Numbered from the stretch's first letter, positions 37,226 to 48,002 are shown. The stretch: 64,000 nt of DNA from Mycobacterium botniense (GCF_010723305.1 NZ_BLKW01000004.1:1612001-1676000), one strand, 5' to 3'. Notes: generated from the sequence alone by a model not told the origin. Program-made: numbers and translations.

Positions 37226-38944
37226 CTATCCTCGTTCTAGCTGAGCTGCGGCGCGACGTTCACGAGCGACTTGCTGCACCGCCCCCAGGCCGTTGAAAGC
37301 CGGTTTGGCCAACGTCGTGGACTTAGACGCCAGATACACCAGCGGCCAGGTCACCAAGAACACCACGACGGTGTCCAGAATCGTGGTGAGGCCGAGGGTG
37401 AACGCGAACCCCTTCACCTGGCCGATGGCCAGGAAATACAGCACGGCAGCGGCCAGGAACGTGACGGCGTTGCCCGACACGATCGTCTTGCGGGCGCGCA
37501 CCCAGCCGCGCGGGACCGCCGAACGGAACGAACGTCCCTCGCGGATCTCGTCTTTGATGCGTTCGAAAAACACCACGAACGAGTCGGCTGTGGTGCCGAT
37601 ACCGATGATCAGACCCGCGATGCCCGCCAGATCCAGCGTGTAATTGATGTATCGGCCAAGCAGCACCAGTATGGCGAAAACCATTGCGCCAGAGGACAGT
37701 AACGACAAAGCCGTAAGCACTCCGAGCGCCCGGTAATACAGCAGCGAGTAGACGAGCACCAACGTCAGGCCGATCGCCCCGGCGATCAGCCCCGCCCGTA
37801 ATGACGTCAAACCCAATGTCGCCGATACTGTTTCAGCTTCCGATGATTCGAATGACAGCGGCAGCGACCCGTATTTCAGCACGTTGGCCAGCTGACGCGC
37901 GGAGCTGGCAGTAAACGGCGGATCCCCGCCGCTGATCTGGGTGCGCCCGCCGGGAATCGCTTCCCGGATCTGGGGCGCGCTGACCACCTGGGAATCCAGC
38001 GTGAACGCGGTCTGGGTACCGACATGGGCCGCGGTGAAGTTAGCCCAGGTGTCGGCTGCGCTGCTCTTGAATTGAAGATCCACGACGTAGCCACCGGTGC
38101 GCTGGTCCAGACCCGACGTGGCGTTCGCGATCTGGTCGCCGCTGATGATCGACGGGGCCAGCAGGTAGGCGGTTTTGTGATCCGTCGAACACGTCACCAG
38201 CGGCAGGTTGGGGTCGTCGTTACCGGCAAGTATGTCGTCCTGCCCGCAACGGCTGGCCTCGTATTGCAGCGCCAGGAACTGAATACCGGGGGTGGTGCTT
38301 TGCCGCCACTTCTTCTCTTCCGCGATGCGCTCGGCGAGATCCTTACGCGGATCCGGTGGTCCGGGCCGCGCAGCAGGCGGCGGCGGTGCTGGTGGGCTGG
38401 GACTGGGTGCCGGCTCGAGGGGGTAGGGCCGCGGCTGGGCCGGGGGTGCGGCCGGCCGGCCGCTGGGCGCTGCCGGCGGCGACGCGGGCTGTTCGGTCGG
38501 CGGGATCTCCTCGGGCCGACCCCGCGGGGTTGGTGCGGGCAGCGGTTTTTCGGGGGCGCTTTGCGCCGGGATTGCGTTGATCACCGGCCGGATGTACAGC
38601 CGCGCGGTTTGCCCGAGGTCGCGGGCTTCGTTGCCGTTGCTGCCCGGCACCGTGATCACCAAGTTGTCACCGTCGACCACGACTTCCGAACCGGAAACAC
38701 CCAGCCCGTTGACCCGTGCGCTGATGATCTGCTGGGCCTGCGACAGCGCCTCGCGCGTCGGAGCGGAGCCATCGGGCGTGCGCGCGGTCAACGTGACACG
38801 AGTGCCGCCTTGCAGGTCGATACCCAGCTTGGGCTCGGGGCGCTCATCCCCGGTCAAGAACACCAGCAGGTAGACGCCGACCAACATGCCCAGGAACACC
38901 GACAGGTAGCGGGCTGGATGCACCGGAACCGACGGCGATGCCAC
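37226..38944 (-). CDS. secD: Protein translocase subunit SecD
   Basis: 572 residues from GTG 38944, which follows GGAGA by 8 nt; an open extension to 38962 is less likely. N-terminal transmembrane helix, [15 protein letters not shown], a long Pro/Ala-rich linker at about 150-210 that is typical of mycobacterial SecD, the P1 domain, then the membrane cluster [30 protein letters not shown]. Works with SecF and YajC. The sequence tracks Rv2587c closely by memory apart from the variable linker. Confidence 0.97.
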   Translation of the reverse strand: MASPSVPVHPARYLSVFLGMLVGVYLLVFLTGDERPEPKLGIDLQGGTRVTLTARTPDGSAPTREALSQAQQIISARVNGLGVSGSEVVVDGDNLVITVPGSNGNEARDLGQTARLYIRPVINAIPAQSAPEKPLPAPTPRGRPEEIPPTEQPASPPAAPSGRPAAPPAQPRPYPLEPAPSPSPPAPPPPAARPGPPDPRKDLAERIAEEKKWRQSTTPGIQFLALQYEASRCGQDDILAGNDDPNLPLVTCSTDHKTAYLLAPSIISGDQIANATSGLDQRTGGYVVDLQFKSSAADTWANFTAAHVGTQTAFTLDSQVVSAPQIREAIPGGRTQISGGDPPFTASSARQLANVLKYGSLPLSFESSEAETVSATLGLTSLRAGLIAGAIGLTLVLVYSLLYYRALGVLTALSLLSSGAMVFAILVLLGRYINYTLDLAGIAGLIIGIGTTADSFVVFFERIKDEIREGRSFRSAVPRGWVRARKTIVSGNAVTFLAAAVLYFLAIGQVKGFAFTLGLTTILDTVVVFLVTWPLVYLASKSTTLAKPAFNGLGAVQQVARERRAAAQLERG

Positions 38945-39043
38945 GTTGTCAGTCTCCTTCACTCATGCGCGGTCCGTCGTCGTCGGCGTCCCGCGCCAGA
39001 CGATCGACCGTCCCCGCAAAGGGTACGTGGCACTGCGCAGAGC

Positions 39044-39400
39044 TCACTCCTCGGTCAGTCGCTGAGGGGGGTCGGCGACGTCGGTGAGCCCGGCCGCCTC
39101 GGCATCGTCGTCGCATACCTCGCTGTCCCCGGTTGCTGCAGTCTCTGGCTCGATGCGGTCGCGGACGGCCAGTTTCATCCAGGTCGTCACCACACCCGGC
39201 GCGATCTCAAGGTCCACCGTGTCGGCGGTGATGCCGGTGACCGTCGCTTGCAACCCCGAGGTGGTGTGCACCCGGTCGCCGACCTTCAGCGACTCGTGCA
39301 GCTCGATGGTGGCTTGCATCGCACGCTTCTGCCGCCGTGACGCGACAAACATGAACACAGCCACGACCAGAATCAGCGGTAAGAAGGCGAGCAGATCCAT
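39044..39400 (-). CDS. yajC: Preprotein translocase accessory subunit YajC
   Basis: 118 residues from ATG 39400 (GTG 39406 is possible). One N-terminal transmembrane helix (LLAFLPLILVVAVFMFVAS), the motif RRQKRAMQ, then the family segment LKVGDRVHTTSGLQATVTG. An acidic C-terminal tail follows. First gene of the yajC-secD-secF-lipoprotein-apt-relA unit; the gap to secD is about 100 bp. Confidence 0.93.
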   Translation of the reverse strand: MDLLAFLPLILVVAVFMFVASRRQKRAMQATIELHESLKVGDRVHTTSGLQATVTGITADTVDLEIAPGVVTTWMKLAVRDRIEPETAATGDSEVCDDDAEAAGLTDVADPPQRLTEE

Positions 39401-39557
39401 GGCCACCGTCGTCTTTCGTCATCGGTTCCCGGGCCGCCAGATCAGAACAGGTAGCCGGCCTGGGTAAGTCCCCAGTCTGCCATCGCGCGCGCTGGACTGC
39501 CCGCTATCGGTGCCGCAGGCCTTGACGCGCGGATGCCGCGGTGGCAGAACTGGCGCT

Positions 39558-40700
39558 GTGACCGGCATCGTCGACTCCGATCAGCACCTCTACGAGAGCC
39601 GTTCCCTCTGGGCCGAGCACATCGACCCCGCGGCCCGCGATGAGGCGCTGAGTTTGGTCGACGACGAGCTCGGTTACACGTGGTTGACCTGGCGCGGCAC
39701 CCGGCTTGCCCTGGCCGATGTTCACACGCCCGGTGACACCGCATCCTGCGGGATGCATCGCCAACGTCAGCGGGCCGGTGCACAGCCCGGCTACCGCTAC
39801 GACGACGCGTTGCCCGACTCGTACTGGCGGCCCGACTCCCGCGTCGACTGGCTTGACGCGGCCGGCCTCGACGAGGCCGTCGTCTTCCCCAATTACGGCC
39901 TGTTATGGGAGCGCCGGCTCACGTCGTCGCTGCCCGCGCTGACCGCCAATATGACAGCATGGAACCGCTGGTGCGCCGTGGTGCAGCAGGAGGCGCGCGG
40001 GCGGCTGCATGCGGTCGCCCATCTCACCTTGCGTGACCCGGGTTGGCTGCAGACCGAACTGGACAGGCTCGCCGATGCCGGCGTCGGACTGGCCATGATC
40101 AGCCCCGGACCGGTCGAGGGTCGGGCCCTATCTCATCCAGATCATGACCGGATCTGGTCGGCATTCGTCGACCATGGCATCACCCCGGTCTTCCACGTCG
40201 CCGACCAGGCGCGGACCTTCGACGATTGCTGGTACCCCGACGACCAGTCCGGAGATCTGGTGCCGGCCACTGAGGCGGTGTTCCTCTGGGTGCCGCCGGC
40301 GCTGGCGTTGACCGATCTGATCCTGCACGGTGTGTTCGACCGCCATCCCCAGCTGCGCATCGGCGTGGTGGAGCTCAGCTCGGCATGGGTACCGTCGTTT
40401 CTGCTGATGCTCGACGGCGCCTCGGATTTCACTACCCGGCTCAACGGCAAGCCGGTGGCAGCGTTGTCCCGGCGGCCCAGCGAATACTTCCTCGACCACG
40501 TCCGGGTGTCGTCATTCTCCTACGAGGATCCCCGGCAGTTGACCGAGAAGACCGGTGACGTGTTCATGTTCTGCAGCGATTACCCACACTCGGAAGGCAC
40601 CGCGACACCGCTGGACGACTACCGGCGCATGGGCTGCCACGAAAAGCAGATGCCGGGGTTGTTTCACACCAATATCGACTGGCTGTTGCATCGATCGTGA
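39558..40700 (+). CDS. Amidohydrolase family protein (Amidohydro_2 fold)
   Basis: 380 residues from GTG 39558 (VTGIVDSDQHLYES). The DxH motif at the start (DSDQHLYE) and the late DYPHSEG segment give the metal ligands of the aminocarboxymuconate-semialdehyde decarboxylase/amidohydrolase group. A histidine in GITPVFHVADQ lies between. The reaction is hydrolysis or decarboxylation of an unknown ring or keto compound. It overlaps the next gene, a nitroreductase, by 4 bp (GTGA), so the two probably act together. Confidence 0.85.
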   Translation: MTGIVDSDQHLYESRSLWAEHIDPAARDEALSLVDDELGYTWLTWRGTRLALADVHTPGDTASCGMHRQRQRAGAQPGYRYDDALPDSYWRPDSRVDWLDAAGLDEAVVFPNYGLLWERRLTSSLPALTANMTAWNRWCAVVQQEARGRLHAVAHLTLRDPGWLQTELDRLADAGVGLAMISPGPVEGRALSHPDHDRIWSAFVDHGITPVFHVADQARTFDDCWYPDDQSGDLVPATEAVFLWVPPALALTDLILHGVFDRHPQLRIGVVELSSAWVPSFLLMLDGASDFTTRLNGKPVAALSRRPSEYFLDHVRVSSFSYEDPRQLTEKTGDVFMFCSDYPHSEGTATPLDDYRRMGCHEKQMPGLFHTNIDWLLHRS

Positions 40701-41416
40701 GACAAGCTCAGTCCGACCCCACCGATTCCGCGGCGGCAGCCGTATCGCTGCCGCTCACTGAGGCGCTGCGGACGACCGGCGCGGTCCGCGACTTCAGCGA
40801 CCAGCCCGTCGACGACACCGTCGTGGCCCGGGTGCTCGACACCGCACGGTTTGCGCCCAGCGGGGGGAATGCCCAGGCGTGGCGCGTCGTCGTGCTCAAA
40901 GACCCCGCGAAACGTCGCCACGTGCGGGAACTCTATCTGCGGGGCTGGCGCGACTATATGGCCATGCTGGCGGCGGGTCTGCAGCCATGGGCGCCGACCA
41001 ACGACCGCGAGGCCGAAGCCCGCGCGCTCGCAGAGCCGCCGCCGAGTACCGGGCCCGGCTTCGCCGAGCGTTTCGACCAGGTGCCGGTGTTGTTGGCGCT
41101 GTTCGCCGACTTGTCGCTGCTGGCCGCGGTGGACCGCGACACGCCCCGGTACTCGTTCGCCGGCGGCGCCTCGATCTACCCGTTCGCGTGGAGCATCGTG
41201 CTGGCGGCCCGCGATGAGGGGCTGGGCGGTGTGATCACCACGATGCCGATCCGCGCAGAGGCGGAGGTGAAGGCCCTACTGCGGGCACCCGATCCGCTGG
41301 CGCTGGCGGCGGTGATCGCCCTGGGGTATCCGGTTCACCAGCCGCGCCGGCTGAGTCGCGCGCCGGTCAGCTCGTTTGCCACCGTCGACACGGTCGACGG
41401 GCCGGCGTTCGGCTAG
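40697..41416 (+). CDS. Nitroreductase family FMN oxidoreductase
   Basis: 239 residues. N-terminal flavin-binding segment TTGAVRDFSDQPVDD and FAPSGGNAQAWRVVVL, then a C-terminal GLGGVITTMP segment, all typical of the nitroreductase fold. It reduces nitro compounds, quinones or an activated ring using NAD(P)H and bound FMN. Translationally coupled to the amidohydrolase upstream by GTGA overlap. Substrate unknown. Confidence 0.88.
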   Translation: MRQAQSDPTDSAAAAVSLPLTEALRTTGAVRDFSDQPVDDTVVARVLDTARFAPSGGNAQAWRVVVLKDPAKRRHVRELYLRGWRDYMAMLAAGLQPWAPTNDREAEARALAEPPPSTGPGFAERFDQVPVLLALFADLSLLAAVDRDTPRYSFAGGASIYPFAWSIVLAARDEGLGGVITTMPIRAEAEVKALLRAPDPLALAAVIALGYPVHQPRRLSRAPVSSFATVDTVDGPAFG

Positions 41417-41453
41417 GGCGCCGCTGTCAGTGCCGCTGTGCACACTTCCCCGG

Positions 41454-42293
41454 ATGGAGCAACCATTCCTCGGCAGCGAGGCCGTCGCGGCCGGCCTTGT
41501 GACACCGTACGCACTTCGCAGCAGGTTCGAGGCGATCTATCGCGACGTCTTCGTGCCGCGTGATACGGAGATCACCGCCATCATGCGGGCGAAGGCGGCT
41601 TGGTTGTGGTCGCGACGGCGCGGCGTGCTCGCGGGTCGCTCTGCCGCGGCGTTGCATCGCGCGAAGTGGGTCGACGCCAGGCGACCCGCCGAGATCATCT
41701 GCCAGAACCGCCACGCACCACCGGGCATCCGGATCTGGTCTCAGCGTGTGGAGAACCACGAGATCATGCTGATCGACGGGATGCGGGTAACGACGCCGGC
41801 GCGCACCGCCCTCGACCTGGCCTGCCGCTACCCTATCGGCGAAGCGGTCGCGATGATCGACGCACTCGCGCGGGCAAGCCGTCTCAAGCGTGCCGATGTC
41901 GTGCTGCTCGCGCAGCGATGCACCGGCCGCCGCGGCATTCGACGTGCCCGTATCGCATTGCCGCTCGTCGATCCCGGCGCCGAGTCGCCGCGGGAGACCT
42001 GGTTACGCCTGCTTTTGATCCGCGCGGGATTCCCGCCGCCGCAGACCCAGATTCCGCTCTACGACGAATACGGCCAGCTCATCGCCGTCCTCGACATGGG
42101 CTGGGAGGACATCAAGGTGGCCGTCGAATACGACGGCGACCACCATCGCACCGACCGGCGGACCTTCAACAAAGACATCCGGCGGGCCGAGACCATCGCC
42201 CAATTGGGGTGGATCGACGTCCGGGTGACCGCAGAAGACACCGAGGGCGGGGTCATCGCCCGAGTGTCAGCCGCATGGGCTCGCCGAAAGTGA
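41454..42293 (+). CDS. DUF559/Vsr-like PD-(D/E)XK-fold protein of unknown function
   Basis: 279 residues from ATG 41454 (MEQPFLGSEAVAAGL), chosen because the upstream 26 codons overlap the nitroreductase gene. N-terminal winged-helix-like part resembling AbiEi-type antitoxins (RSRFEAIYRDVFVP, GVLAGRSAAALHRAKW). The C-terminal half has a Vsr-type endonuclease core: LDMGWEDIKVAVEYDGDHHR with candidate catalytic D, E and K, and a terminal WIDVRVTAED strand. Such proteins are common in mycobacteria and lack known function. A perfect hairpin overlaps the stop codon. Confidence 0.8.
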   Translation: MEQPFLGSEAVAAGLVTPYALRSRFEAIYRDVFVPRDTEITAIMRAKAAWLWSRRRGVLAGRSAAALHRAKWVDARRPAEIICQNRHAPPGIRIWSQRVENHEIMLIDGMRVTTPARTALDLACRYPIGEAVAMIDALARASRLKRADVVLLAQRCTGRRGIRRARIALPLVDPGAESPRETWLRLLLIRAGFPPPQTQIPLYDEYGQLIAVLDMGWEDIKVAVEYDGDHHRTDRRTFNKDIRRAETIAQLGWIDVRVTAEDTEGGVIARVSAAWARRK

Positions 42294-42335
42294 AACTGTT
42301 GCGAGTTTCCGGCCCGATTTTCGCAACAGTTTCAC
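42290..42335 (+). terminator. Perfect hairpin overlapping the stop codon of the DUF559 gene
   Basis: 15-bp perfect inverted repeat GTGAAACTGTTGCGA with its complement, 16-nt loop. The TGA stop lies inside the left arm. Confidence 0.65.
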
Positions 42336-42733
42336 GCTCGGCGCCCTGCCCTCGGCGCAGCAGGTGCTCCTCCGTGACGATGTGCCGCGGTGAGCGCGGC
42401 TGAGCGTAGCGAGCAGTACACGTGAAGGCTGCGCGTATAACACGGATAAGAAGCCCTGGGAATGCGCATCGACGACACCAGACCGCCCCTTCTAGTAGCA
42501 CCAGCCTTATCGGCCATTGCCCTCGGCGGTAGTCGTCAGCCGGGTGGTCCGGTGCTCGTCGGCGTCTGGGCTGCATGCCGGTCCACTCAACTCACGAGCC
42601 AGCGCCTCTAGCGCGAAAAATCTGCCAATACCCGCATAACCCGCTAGGAGTAGCAAGCGCGGTCGATTCGGTTGGTCATGGCTAGACCATTGCCTAACCA
42701 TTGTCGAGTCTTCTCCGGTGAGGTGTACCCGCG
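42336..42733. other. Intergenic region with no supported gene
   Basis: 398 bp between the hairpin and the small secreted peptide gene. No frame on either strand has a family motif. Confidence 0.4.
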
Positions 42734-42877
42734 ATGCGAAACCTGACGGCGGCCGTCGTGTCGGCACTGGCAACGGCCTCTGGGACGATCGTGTCGCCTG
42801 TCTCCTCGGCGCAGTGCGAGCCCGGGCAGTGGTGGGAGTCGTTCAGCAAGCAAGACCTGCCTGCCGCCGGCCGTTAG
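42734..42877 (+). CDS. Small secreted Cys/Trp peptide, possibly truncated
   Basis: 47-residue frame: ATG at 42734, 9 nt after GAGGTG. It gives a signal peptide (MRNLTAAVVSALATASG) and a short mature part (QCEPGQWWESFSKQDLPAAGR). The QCxPGxWW motif recalls longer secreted mycobacterial proteins in which it is followed by further Cys-x-x-Pro segments, so this may be the remaining front of a shortened gene. Too short for standard gene calling. Confidence 0.5.
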   Translation: MRNLTAAVVSALATASGTIVSPVSSAQCEPGQWWESFSKQDLPAAGR

Positions 42878-42989
42878 GTCAAGGGCGGCAGCCGCTGGCC
42901 GGCGATCCCGGACAGTACCGGGACCCGACTAACGTGTGCCTGCCGCTGGGTGTCGGGCCGCCGGGTAAGCGCGCCGATAGGCTGCTGGG

Positions 42990-44330
42990 GTGTCCGCTGT
43001 CGAACAGAGTCGCTACCTCGCCACCGAGATCCCGGGCCCGGTATCGCGGGAGCTGAGCAAGCGCCGAGCCGTTGCGGTAGCGCACGGCGTCGCAAGCGCC
43101 ATGCCGGTCTATGCCGCGCGCGCCGGCGGCGGCATCGTCGAAGATGTCGACGGCAACCGGCTGATCGACCTGGGTTCGGGTATTGCGGTGACCACGATCG
43201 GCAACGCCGCCCCGCGCGTGGTTGACGCGGTATGCGCCCAGGTCGCCGAATTCACCCACACCTGCTTCATGGTGACCCCGTACGAGCAGTACATCGCCGT
43301 CGCCGAACAACTGAACCGGCTGACCCCGATCGCTGGGGAGAAACGCTCGGCGCTGTTCAACTCCGGCGCCGAAGCCGTGGAAAACGCCATCAAGATCGCT
43401 CGCTACTACACCCGTAAACCGGCCGTGGTGGCGTTCGATCATGCTTATCACGGCCGCACCAACCTCGCGATGGCGCTGACCGCCAAATCCATGCCGTATA
43501 AGAGCGGCTTCGGCCCGTTCGCGCCGGAGGTCTATCGCGCGCCGCTGTCCTACCCGTTCCGCGACCGCCTGCTCGACGAAAAGCTCGCCGTGGACGGCGA
43601 ACTGGCCGCGGCGCGGGCCATTCAAGTCATCGACCAACAGGTCGGCGCCCACAATGTGGCCGCGGTGCTCATCGAGCCGATTCAAGGGGAAGGCGGTTTC
43701 ATCGTTCCGGCGGAGGGGTTTTTGCCCACCTTGCTGCGCTGGTGCCGGCACCACAATGTCGTCTTCATCGCCGACGAGATCCAGACCGGCTTCGCCCGAA
43801 CCGGGGCGATGTTCGCCTGTGAGCACGAGGGCATCCAGCCGGACCTGATCTGCACCGCCAAGGCCATTGCCGGCGGCCTGCCCCTGTCGGCGGTGACCGG
43901 GCGCGCCGAGATCATGGACGCCGCTCACCGCGGCGGGCTGGGCGGCACATTCGGTGGTAACCCGGTGGCGTGCGCGGCAGCGCTGGCGGCCATCGCCACG
44001 ATCGAACACGACGGGTTGATCACGCGAGCGCGCCGCATCGGCGAAGTGATGACGAAACGGCTGACCAGGATGCAGCGCGTCGACAAGCGCATTGGCGACA
44101 TCCGCGGCCGCGGCGCGATGATCGCCGTCGAGTTGGTGAAACCGGGTAGCGCCGACCCTGACGCCGAGTTGGCCCGCGGGGTCGCCGCGGCCGCGCACGC
44201 CGCCGGGGTCATCGTCTTGACCGCCGGCAGTTTCGGCAACGTGCTGCGACTGCTGCCACCGCTGACCATCAGCGATGAGCTGCTGATCGAGGGGCTCGAC
44301 ATCATCGCCGAGGTCCTGGCGCGGGTGTAG
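42990..44330 (+). CDS. gabT: 4-aminobutyrate aminotransferase
   Basis: 446 residues, class III PLP-dependent aminotransferase matching Rv2589. Substrate and cofactor segments: NSGAEAVENAIKIAR, FDHAYHGRTNLAMALT, PIQGEGGF, DEIQTGFARTG and the Schiff-base lysine K291 in TAKAIAGGLP. Converts 4-aminobutyrate plus 2-oxoglutarate to succinic semialdehyde plus glutamate. It is followed, after 158 bp, by the carboxylic acid reductase gene, as in M. tuberculosis. Confidence 0.95.
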   Translation: MSAVEQSRYLATEIPGPVSRELSKRRAVAVAHGVASAMPVYAARAGGGIVEDVDGNRLIDLGSGIAVTTIGNAAPRVVDAVCAQVAEFTHTCFMVTPYEQYIAVAEQLNRLTPIAGEKRSALFNSGAEAVENAIKIARYYTRKPAVVAFDHAYHGRTNLAMALTAKSMPYKSGFGPFAPEVYRAPLSYPFRDRLLDEKLAVDGELAAARAIQVIDQQVGAHNVAAVLIEPIQGEGGFIVPAEGFLPTLLRWCRHHNVVFIADEIQTGFARTGAMFACEHEGIQPDLICTAKAIAGGLPLSAVTGRAEIMDAAHRGGLGGTFGGNPVACAAALAAIATIEHDGLITRARRIGEVMTKRLTRMQRVDKRIGDIRGRGAMIAVELVKPGSADPDAELARGVAAAAHAAGVIVLTAGSFGNVLRLLPPLTISDELLIEGLDIIAEVLARV

Positions 44331-44403
44331 CGTGCCCGGGTTGCTGAGTGAGCGGTCGCGCATCTCACCGATGTTGTGACACTCGCCGCGGTCAACCCCG
44401 GAA

Positions 44404-44429
44404 TATTATTAGCTTTGCTAACGTAGTAT
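44404..44429 (+). promoter_or_regulatory. AT-rich promoter/operator region of the carboxylic acid reductase gene
   Basis: The 13-bp palindrome TTAGC-TTT-GCTAA at 44409-44421 sits between -10-like elements TATTAT (44404) and TAGTAT (44424), 60-85 bp before the start codon. Placement fits a repressor site on the promoter. Confidence 0.45.
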
Positions 44430-44488
44430 CGGTCAAGCGCAACGAGGCGCTCGTAAGACTTCCCCAGCGATTGTGCAGAGGTGCTGTG

Positions 44489-47400
44489 ATGTCGATTGAT
44501 CATGTCCGTGACGAGCAGTTGGAGCGCCGAATCACGGAGTTGACCGCCAGCGACCCGCAATTCGCGGCCGCCCGCCCCGACGCGGCGGTCGCCGCGGCGA
44601 TCGAACAGCCCGGGTTGCGGCTGACGCAGGTGATCCAGACCGTGCTGGAAGGCTACGCGGACCGGCCCGCACTAGGGCAGCGCGCGGTCGAGTTCGTCAC
44701 CGACCCGAACACCGGGCGTACCTCCGCTCAGCTGCTGCCTCGTTTCGACACCCTCACCTACCGCCAGCTCGCCGACCGGGTCGGCGCACTGACCGCCGCC
44801 TGGGCCGATGGCGTGATCACTCCGGGTGACCGGGTATGTGTGCTGGGATTCACCAGCGTCGACTACACCACCATCGACATCGCGCTGGCTTTTCTCGGCG
44901 CTGTGTCGGTTCCGTTGCAGACCGGCGCCGCGATCACCCAGTTGGCGCCCATCGTCGTGGAAACCGAGCCGGGCGTCATCGCCGCCAGCATCGACTATCT
45001 GCCCGACGCCGTCGAACTGGCCCGGACCGCTCATACCCCCGCGCGGCTGGTGGTGTTCGACTACCGTCCGCAGGTCGATGACCACCGCGAAGCGCTCGAC
45101 AGCGCCCGGGCGCGGCTGGCCGGCAGCGCGGTGCCGGTGGAGACGCTGCCCGATGTGCTGCAGCGCGGCACGTCACACCCGCCGGCCGAGCCGGTGGTCC
45201 CCGAGGACGATCCGCTGGCGCTGCTGATCTACACGTCCGGCAGCACCGGGGCGCCTAAGGGGGCGATGTATCTGCAGAGCAACGTGGCCAAGATGTGGCG
45301 GCGGTCCACCCGCAACTGGTTCGGCCCGAGCGCCGCCTCGATCACGCTCAACTTCATGCCGATGAGCCACGTCATGGGCCGCGGAATCCTGTACGGCACC
45401 CTGGGCAACGGCGGCACGGCATACTTCGGCGCCACGAGCGATCTGTCGACGCTGCTGGAAGACCTCGAGCTGGTGCGACCCACCGAGCTCAACTTCGTGC
45501 CACGAGTCTGGGACACCCTCTACGCGGAGTTTCACACGCGAGTCGAGCGGCTGGTGTCCGGGGGCGCCGACCGGGCCGCCGCCGAAGAGCAGGTGAGGGC
45601 CGACCTGCGGGAGCGCCTGCTCGGCGGACGATACATTGCCGCGATGACCGGCTCGGCGCCGATCTCTGCGGAGCTGACCCAGTGGGTCGAGTCCCTGCTG
45701 GGCATGCATTTGACGGACGGCTACGGCTCCACCGAAGCCGGCATGATCTTCTTCGACGGTGTCGTGCAACGCCCCCCGGTGATCGACTACAAGCTGGTCG
45801 ACGTGCCCGAGCTGGGCTACTTCCTCACTGACCGGCCCTATCCGCGCGGCGAGTTGTTGCTCAAGACCGAGAACATGTTCCCCGGCTACTACAAGCGCCC
45901 GGAGATCACCGCCGAGGTGTTCGACCCCGACGGTTACTACCGCACCGGCGACGTAGTCGCCGAGGTGGGCCCTGATCGGCTGGTGTATGTCGACCGCCGT
46001 AACAACGTGCTCAAGCTCGCCCAGGGCGAATTCGTCACCGTCGCGAAATTGGAGGCGGTATTCAACAACAGCCCGCTGGTGCGCCAGATCTACGTTTACG
46101 GCAACAGCGCCCATCCCTATCTGCTCGCGGTCGTGGTGCCTACCGAGGACGCGCTGGCGCGCTTCGGCACCGAAGAGCTCAAGCCACAGATCGCCGAGTC
46201 GCTGCACAGTGTTGCCCAACAGGCCGGCCTGCAGTCCTATGAGGTGCCGCGTGATTTCATCATCGAAACCACGCCGTTCACGCTGGAGAACGGCCTGCTG
46301 ACCGGTATCCGGAAGCTGGCGTGGCCCAAGCTTAAAGAACGTTACGGCGAGCGTCTGGAACAGCTGTACGCCGAACTCGACCGCAACCAGGCCGATGAGC
46401 TCGCCGAGCTGCGCCGCGGGGGCGCGGAGGGGCCGGTGCTGCAGACCGTCACCCGTGCCGCCGGTGCGCTGCTGGGGGCGGTCGCCGCCGACCTCGCGCC
46501 CGACGCCCATTTCACCGACCTGGGCGGAGACTCGTTGTCGGCGTTGACATTCGGCAACTTGCTGCGCGACATCTATGACATTGACGTGCCGGTCGGCGTC
46601 ATTGTCAGCCCGGCCAGCGACCTGCAGGCAATCGCCGACTACATCGACACGCAGCGACGGGGATCGCAGCGGCCCACATTCGCCAGCGTGCACGGCCGCG
46701 ACACCACCGAGGTGCACGCCCGCGACCTGACCCTGGACAAATTCCTCGACGCCGAGACGCTGGCCGCCGCACCGGGATTGCCCCGCGCCGGCGCCGAGGT
46801 GCGCACGGTGCTGCTGATCGGCGCGACCGGTTTTCTGGGCCGCTACCTGGCACTGGAGTGGCTGGAGCGCATGGACTTGGTGGACGGCACGCTGATCTGC
46901 CTGGTGCGGGCCAAGTCCGACGAGGAGGCGCGCCGCCGCCTGGACGCAACCTTTGACAGCGGTGACCCCGGGTTGCTGACGCACTACCGGGAGCTGGCCG
47001 CCGATCACCTGGAAGTGCTCGCCGGCGATAAGGGCGAGATCAACCTGGGCCTGGACCGGCGCACCTGGCAACGGCTGGCCGAAACCGTCGATGTGATCGT
47101 CGACCCCGCCGCCCTGGTCAACCACGTGCTGCCCTACAGCGAGCTGTTCGGACCCAATGCGCTGGGCACCGCTGAGCTGATCCGGCTCGCGATAACCCAT
47201 ACGCTCAAGCCCTATACCTACGTGTCGACGATCGGGGTGGGTGATCAGATCGAGCCGGCGAAGTTCGTCGAAGACGCCGACATCCGGGTCATCAGTCCCA
47301 CCCGGGCACTCAACGACGGGTACGCCAACGGCTACGGCAACAGCAAGTGGGCCGGGGAGGTGCTGCTGCGCGAGGCACACGACCTGTGCGGCCTGCCGGT

Positions 47401-47992
47401 CGCGGTGTTCCGCTGCGACATGATCCTGGCCGACACCACCTATGCGGGCCAGCTGAACCTGCCGGACATGTTCACCCGGCTAATGCTGAGCCTGGTCGCC
47501 ACCGGGATTGCGCCCGGCTCGTTCTACGAGCTGGACCCCGAGGGTAACCGGCAGCGTGCACACTACGACGGGCTGCCCGTGGAGTTCATCGCCGAGGCGA
47601 TCGCGACGCTGGGCGCCCAGGCGGTGACCGGGTTCCGGACCTACCACGTGATGAACCCGCACGACGACGGTATCGGTCTCGACGAGTACGTCGACTGGCT
47701 GACTGAGGCCGGCTACCCGATCCGGCGCATCGACGACTACGCGGAGTGGTTGCGGCGGTTCGAGACCAGCCTGCGGGCACTACCGGAACGCCAGCGTCAG
47801 TACTCGCTGCTGCCGCTGCTGCACAACTACCAAAAGCCCGAAAAGCCGCTCCGCGGCTCGATGGCACCCACCGATCGCTTCCGCGCGGCTGTGCAGGAGG
47901 CCAAGATCGGCCCCGACAAAGACATCCCGCACGTCACACGGGAGATCATCGTCAAATACATCACCGACCTGCAGTTGCTCGGGCTGCTCTGA
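44489..47992 (+). CDS. Carboxylic acid reductase (FadD9-like, adenylation-carrier-reductase)
   Basis: 1167 residues (M. tuberculosis FadD9 is 1168) from ATG 44489 with AGAGG upstream. Domain order: adenylation domain with [12 protein letters not shown] near 247, phosphopantetheine carrier domain with S682 in [10 protein letters not shown], and thioester-reductase domain with nucleotide motif [10 protein letters not shown] near 776 and YxxxK (YGNSKW) near 948. It reduces carboxylic or fatty acids to aldehydes using ATP and NADPH, and needs phosphopantetheinyl transferase activation. Same strand as gabT. A palindrome in the promoter suggests repressor control. Confidence 0.95.
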   Translation: MSIDHVRDEQLERRITELTASDPQFAAARPDAAVAAAIEQPGLRLTQVIQTVLEGYADRPALGQRAVEFVTDPNTGRTSAQLLPRFDTLTYRQLADRVGALTAAWADGVITPGDRVCVLGFTSVDYTTIDIALAFLGAVSVPLQTGAAITQLAPIVVETEPGVIAASIDYLPDAVELARTAHTPARLVVFDYRPQVDDHREALDSARARLAGSAVPVETLPDVLQRGTSHPPAEPVVPEDDPLALLIYTSGSTGAPKGAMYLQSNVAKMWRRSTRNWFGPSAASITLNFMPMSHVMGRGILYGTLGNGGTAYFGATSDLSTLLEDLELVRPTELNFVPRVWDTLYAEFHTRVERLVSGGADRAAAEEQVRADLRERLLGGRYIAAMTGSAPISAELTQWVESLLGMHLTDGYGSTEAGMIFFDGVVQRPPVIDYKLVDVPELGYFLTDRPYPRGELLLKTENMFPGYYKRPEITAEVFDPDGYYRTGDVVAEVGPDRLVYVDRRNNVLKLAQGEFVTVAKLEAVFNNSPLVRQIYVYGNSAHPYLLAVVVPTEDALARFGTEELKPQIAESLHSVAQQAGLQSYEVPRDFIIETTPFTLENGLLTGIRKLAWPKLKERYGERLEQLYAELDRNQADELAELRRGGAEGPVLQTVTRAAGALLGAVAADLAPDAHFTDLGGDSLSALTFGNLLRDIYDIDVPVGVIVSPASDLQAIADYIDTQRRGSQRPTFASVHGRDTTEVHARDLTLDKFLDAETLAAAPGLPRAGAEVRTVLLIGATGFLGRYLALEWLERMDLVDGTLICLVRAKSDEEARRRLDATFDSGDPGLLTHYRELAADHLEVLAGDKGEINLGLDRRTWQRLAETVDVIVDPAALVNHVLPYSELFGPNALGTAELIRLAITHTLKPYTYVSTIGVGDQIEPAKFVEDADIRVISPTRALNDGYANGYGNSKWAGEVLLREAHDLCGLPVAVFRCDMILADTTYAGQLNLPDMFTRLMLSLVATGIAPGSFYELDPEGNRQRAHYDGLPVEFIAEAIATLGAQAVTGFRTYHVMNPHDDGIGLDEYVDWLTEAGYPIRRIDDYAEWLRRFETSLRALPERQRQYSLLPLLHNYQKPEKPLRGSMAPTDRFRAAVQEAKIGPDKDIPHVTREIIVKYITDLQLLGLL

Positions 47993-48002
47993 CGAGGGGT
48001 AG

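Noticed and set aside
45173..47380. 735-residue open frame on the minus strand opposite the carboxylic acid reductase gene
   Set aside because: It is the antisense shadow of a strongly conserved gene in GC-rich DNA. No ribosome site or family motif.
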